A stretch of DNA of 64,000 nucleotides, taken from positions 744,001 to 808,000 of the forward strand of contig NZ_CP151996.1 in NCBI RefSeq assembly GCF_038593855.1. Direction: 5' to 3'. Positions 63,473-64,000 of this stretch are shown one piece after another. Source of the stretch: Lysinibacillus sp. FSL M8-0337 (lineage in GTDB: Bacteria; Bacillota; Bacilli; Bacillales_A; Planococcaceae). A model generated the notes under the pieces. The model was given only the letters and a program-made list of their open reading frames with translations, was not told where the DNA came from and did no database searches. The stretch's first letter is position 1. The number at the start of each line of letters is the position of its first letter. The translations under genes were made by a program, and so were the position numbers.

Positions 63473-63499
63473 TGACCACAGTCAATGACCGCGGTCATT
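63473..63499. promoter_or_regulatory. Double palindrome, probable TetR operator
   Basis: AATGACCGCGGTCATT (63484-63499) is a perfect 16-bp palindrome. The adjacent TGAC-CACA-GTCA (63473-63484) is a related inverted repeat sharing one end. Two half-overlapping sites suit a pair of TetR dimers in the divergent promoter. Confidence 0.7.
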
Positions 63500-63596
63500 A
63501 AGAGTATCTCGTTATTAATGTTACGATAAAAACGTAAAGTTGGCTAGTGTATCCATTAGCTTATTTACGCAATTCATGGGGAATGGGGGAGCTCAA

Positions 63597-64000
63597 ATGA
63601 AAGAGAAGTTAGGTTTTATCGGCTTAGGCAATATGGGGTTACCAATGTCCATTAACTTACTTCGTGCAGGTTATGAAGTGTATGGCTTTGACACGAACAA
63701 GAAAGCAATGGAGCAATTCATTGCAGAAGGTGGTATTGGTTTAGCAACATTACAAGCAGTTGTAAAGCAAAGCGAAGTAATTATGACCAGCTTGCCAACA
63801 CCACAAGTTGTTGAACATGTTTACACATCAGAAGAAGGGATTTTGCAACATGCTAATCAAGGAAGTCTACTAATAGACTTTAGCACTGTAAACCCTGAAT
63901 TAAATGATTCGTTACATAAAAAGGCGCAATCATTAGGGTTACGTTATTTAGGAGCTCCGGTAAGTGGAGGTGTTATTGGTGCTATCAATGCCACGTTAAC
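63597..64000 (+). CDS. Beta-hydroxyacid dehydrogenase (3-hydroxyisobutyrate/tartronate-semialdehyde type), 3' truncated
   Basis: The ATG at 63597, preceded by GGGGGAG about seven bases upstream, opens a frame that runs off the window. The 134 visible residues begin MKEKLGFIGLGNMGLPMSIN with the GxGxxG NAD motif and include GAPVSGGVIGAINAT, the substrate-binding motif. It belongs to the same superfamily as the enzyme at 52159, but the sequences differ. TetR control and the visible motifs would suit valine catabolism (MmsB-like), which is an inference. The C-terminal half with the catalytic Lys is outside the window. Confidence 0.88.
   Translation, partial: MKEKLGFIGLGNMGLPMSINLLRAGYEVYGFDTNKKAMEQFIAEGGIGLATLQAVVKQSEVIMTSLPTPQVVEHVYTSEEGILQHANQGSLLIDFSTVNPELNDSLHKKAQSLGLRYLGAPVSGGVIGAINATL

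Overview
This AT-rich window comes from the chromosome of an aerobic, endospore-forming member of the Bacillaceae/Planococcaceae, most likely Lysinibacillus. The evidence is Bacillus-type ribosome binding sites and GTG/TTG starts, orphan sporulation-type histidine kinases, a Spo0E-like phosphatase, an SLH (S-layer) protein, a MurE with an unusual specificity motif, and homologues of B. subtilis YfiY, YkoY, CheV, SwrC, MhqR and YodB/CatR. No rRNA, tRNA, integrase, transposase or CRISPR array was recognised. Both edges cut genes: a hybrid histidine kinase on the left and a beta-hydroxyacid dehydrogenase on the right.

Region by region. 1-1.8 kb: GAF-PAS-kinase-receiver hybrid. 2-6 kb: siderophore ABC importer, with a lipoprotein diverging from two permeases and an ATPase across a near-consensus Fur box. 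6.3-6.8 kb: YtaF/MntP-like membrane protein. 7.1-14.2 kb: haem-acquisition (Isd) island with a sortase-sorted NEAT protein, a NEAT-SLH protein, a membrane-anchored NEAT protein, IsdE, IsdF, an ATPase and sortase B. 14.4-18.3 kb: YceI protein under an MhqR-type operator, a sugar epimerase, and an RloA/RloB-like ATPase-TOPRIM pair (possible phage defence). 18.5-23.3 kb: nitrate/sulfonate-type ABC importer, HxlR regulator, DUF4242 protein and acyl-CoA-dehydrogenase-like flavoprotein, linked by a shared promoter 17-mer. 23.4-31.1 kb: catalase, polysaccharide deacetylase, dihydrolipoyl dehydrogenase, SsuE-like FMN reductase, aldehyde dehydrogenase. 31.2-48.8 kb: two sporulation-type kinases, murE, prfC, a SwrC-like RND pump with a reductase, a yybP-ykoY riboswitch with a TerC-family exporter, a Ktr potassium channel, a DUF3231 protein, small genes and a B12-type radical SAM enzyme. 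48.9-56.6 kb: MhqR, small stress, membrane and sporulation genes, DoxX with a divergent HxlR sensor, a UMF1-type transporter and cheV. 56.7-64 kb: ppx-ppk, a GGDEF/EAL protein, a TetR regulator and the truncated dehydrogenase.

Themes. Iron supply occupies the first 14 kb: the siderophore importer and the Isd island carry Fur-like sites, and the Isd proteins form a relay from S-layer to wall to membrane to permease. Electrophile and redox sensing recurs (MhqR and its palindrome, DoxX/HxlR, HxlR/DUF4242, FMN reductase, catalase). Sporulation and c-di-GMP signalling is spread through the second half.

The intergenic DNA is unusually structured. Four arrays repeat with an exact 21-bp period. Four copies of one terminator hairpin show a compensatory base-pair change. 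Three ~90-100 bp long palindromes and two decayed relatives lie between genes. These non-coding repeat families are the part of the window least explained by known features.
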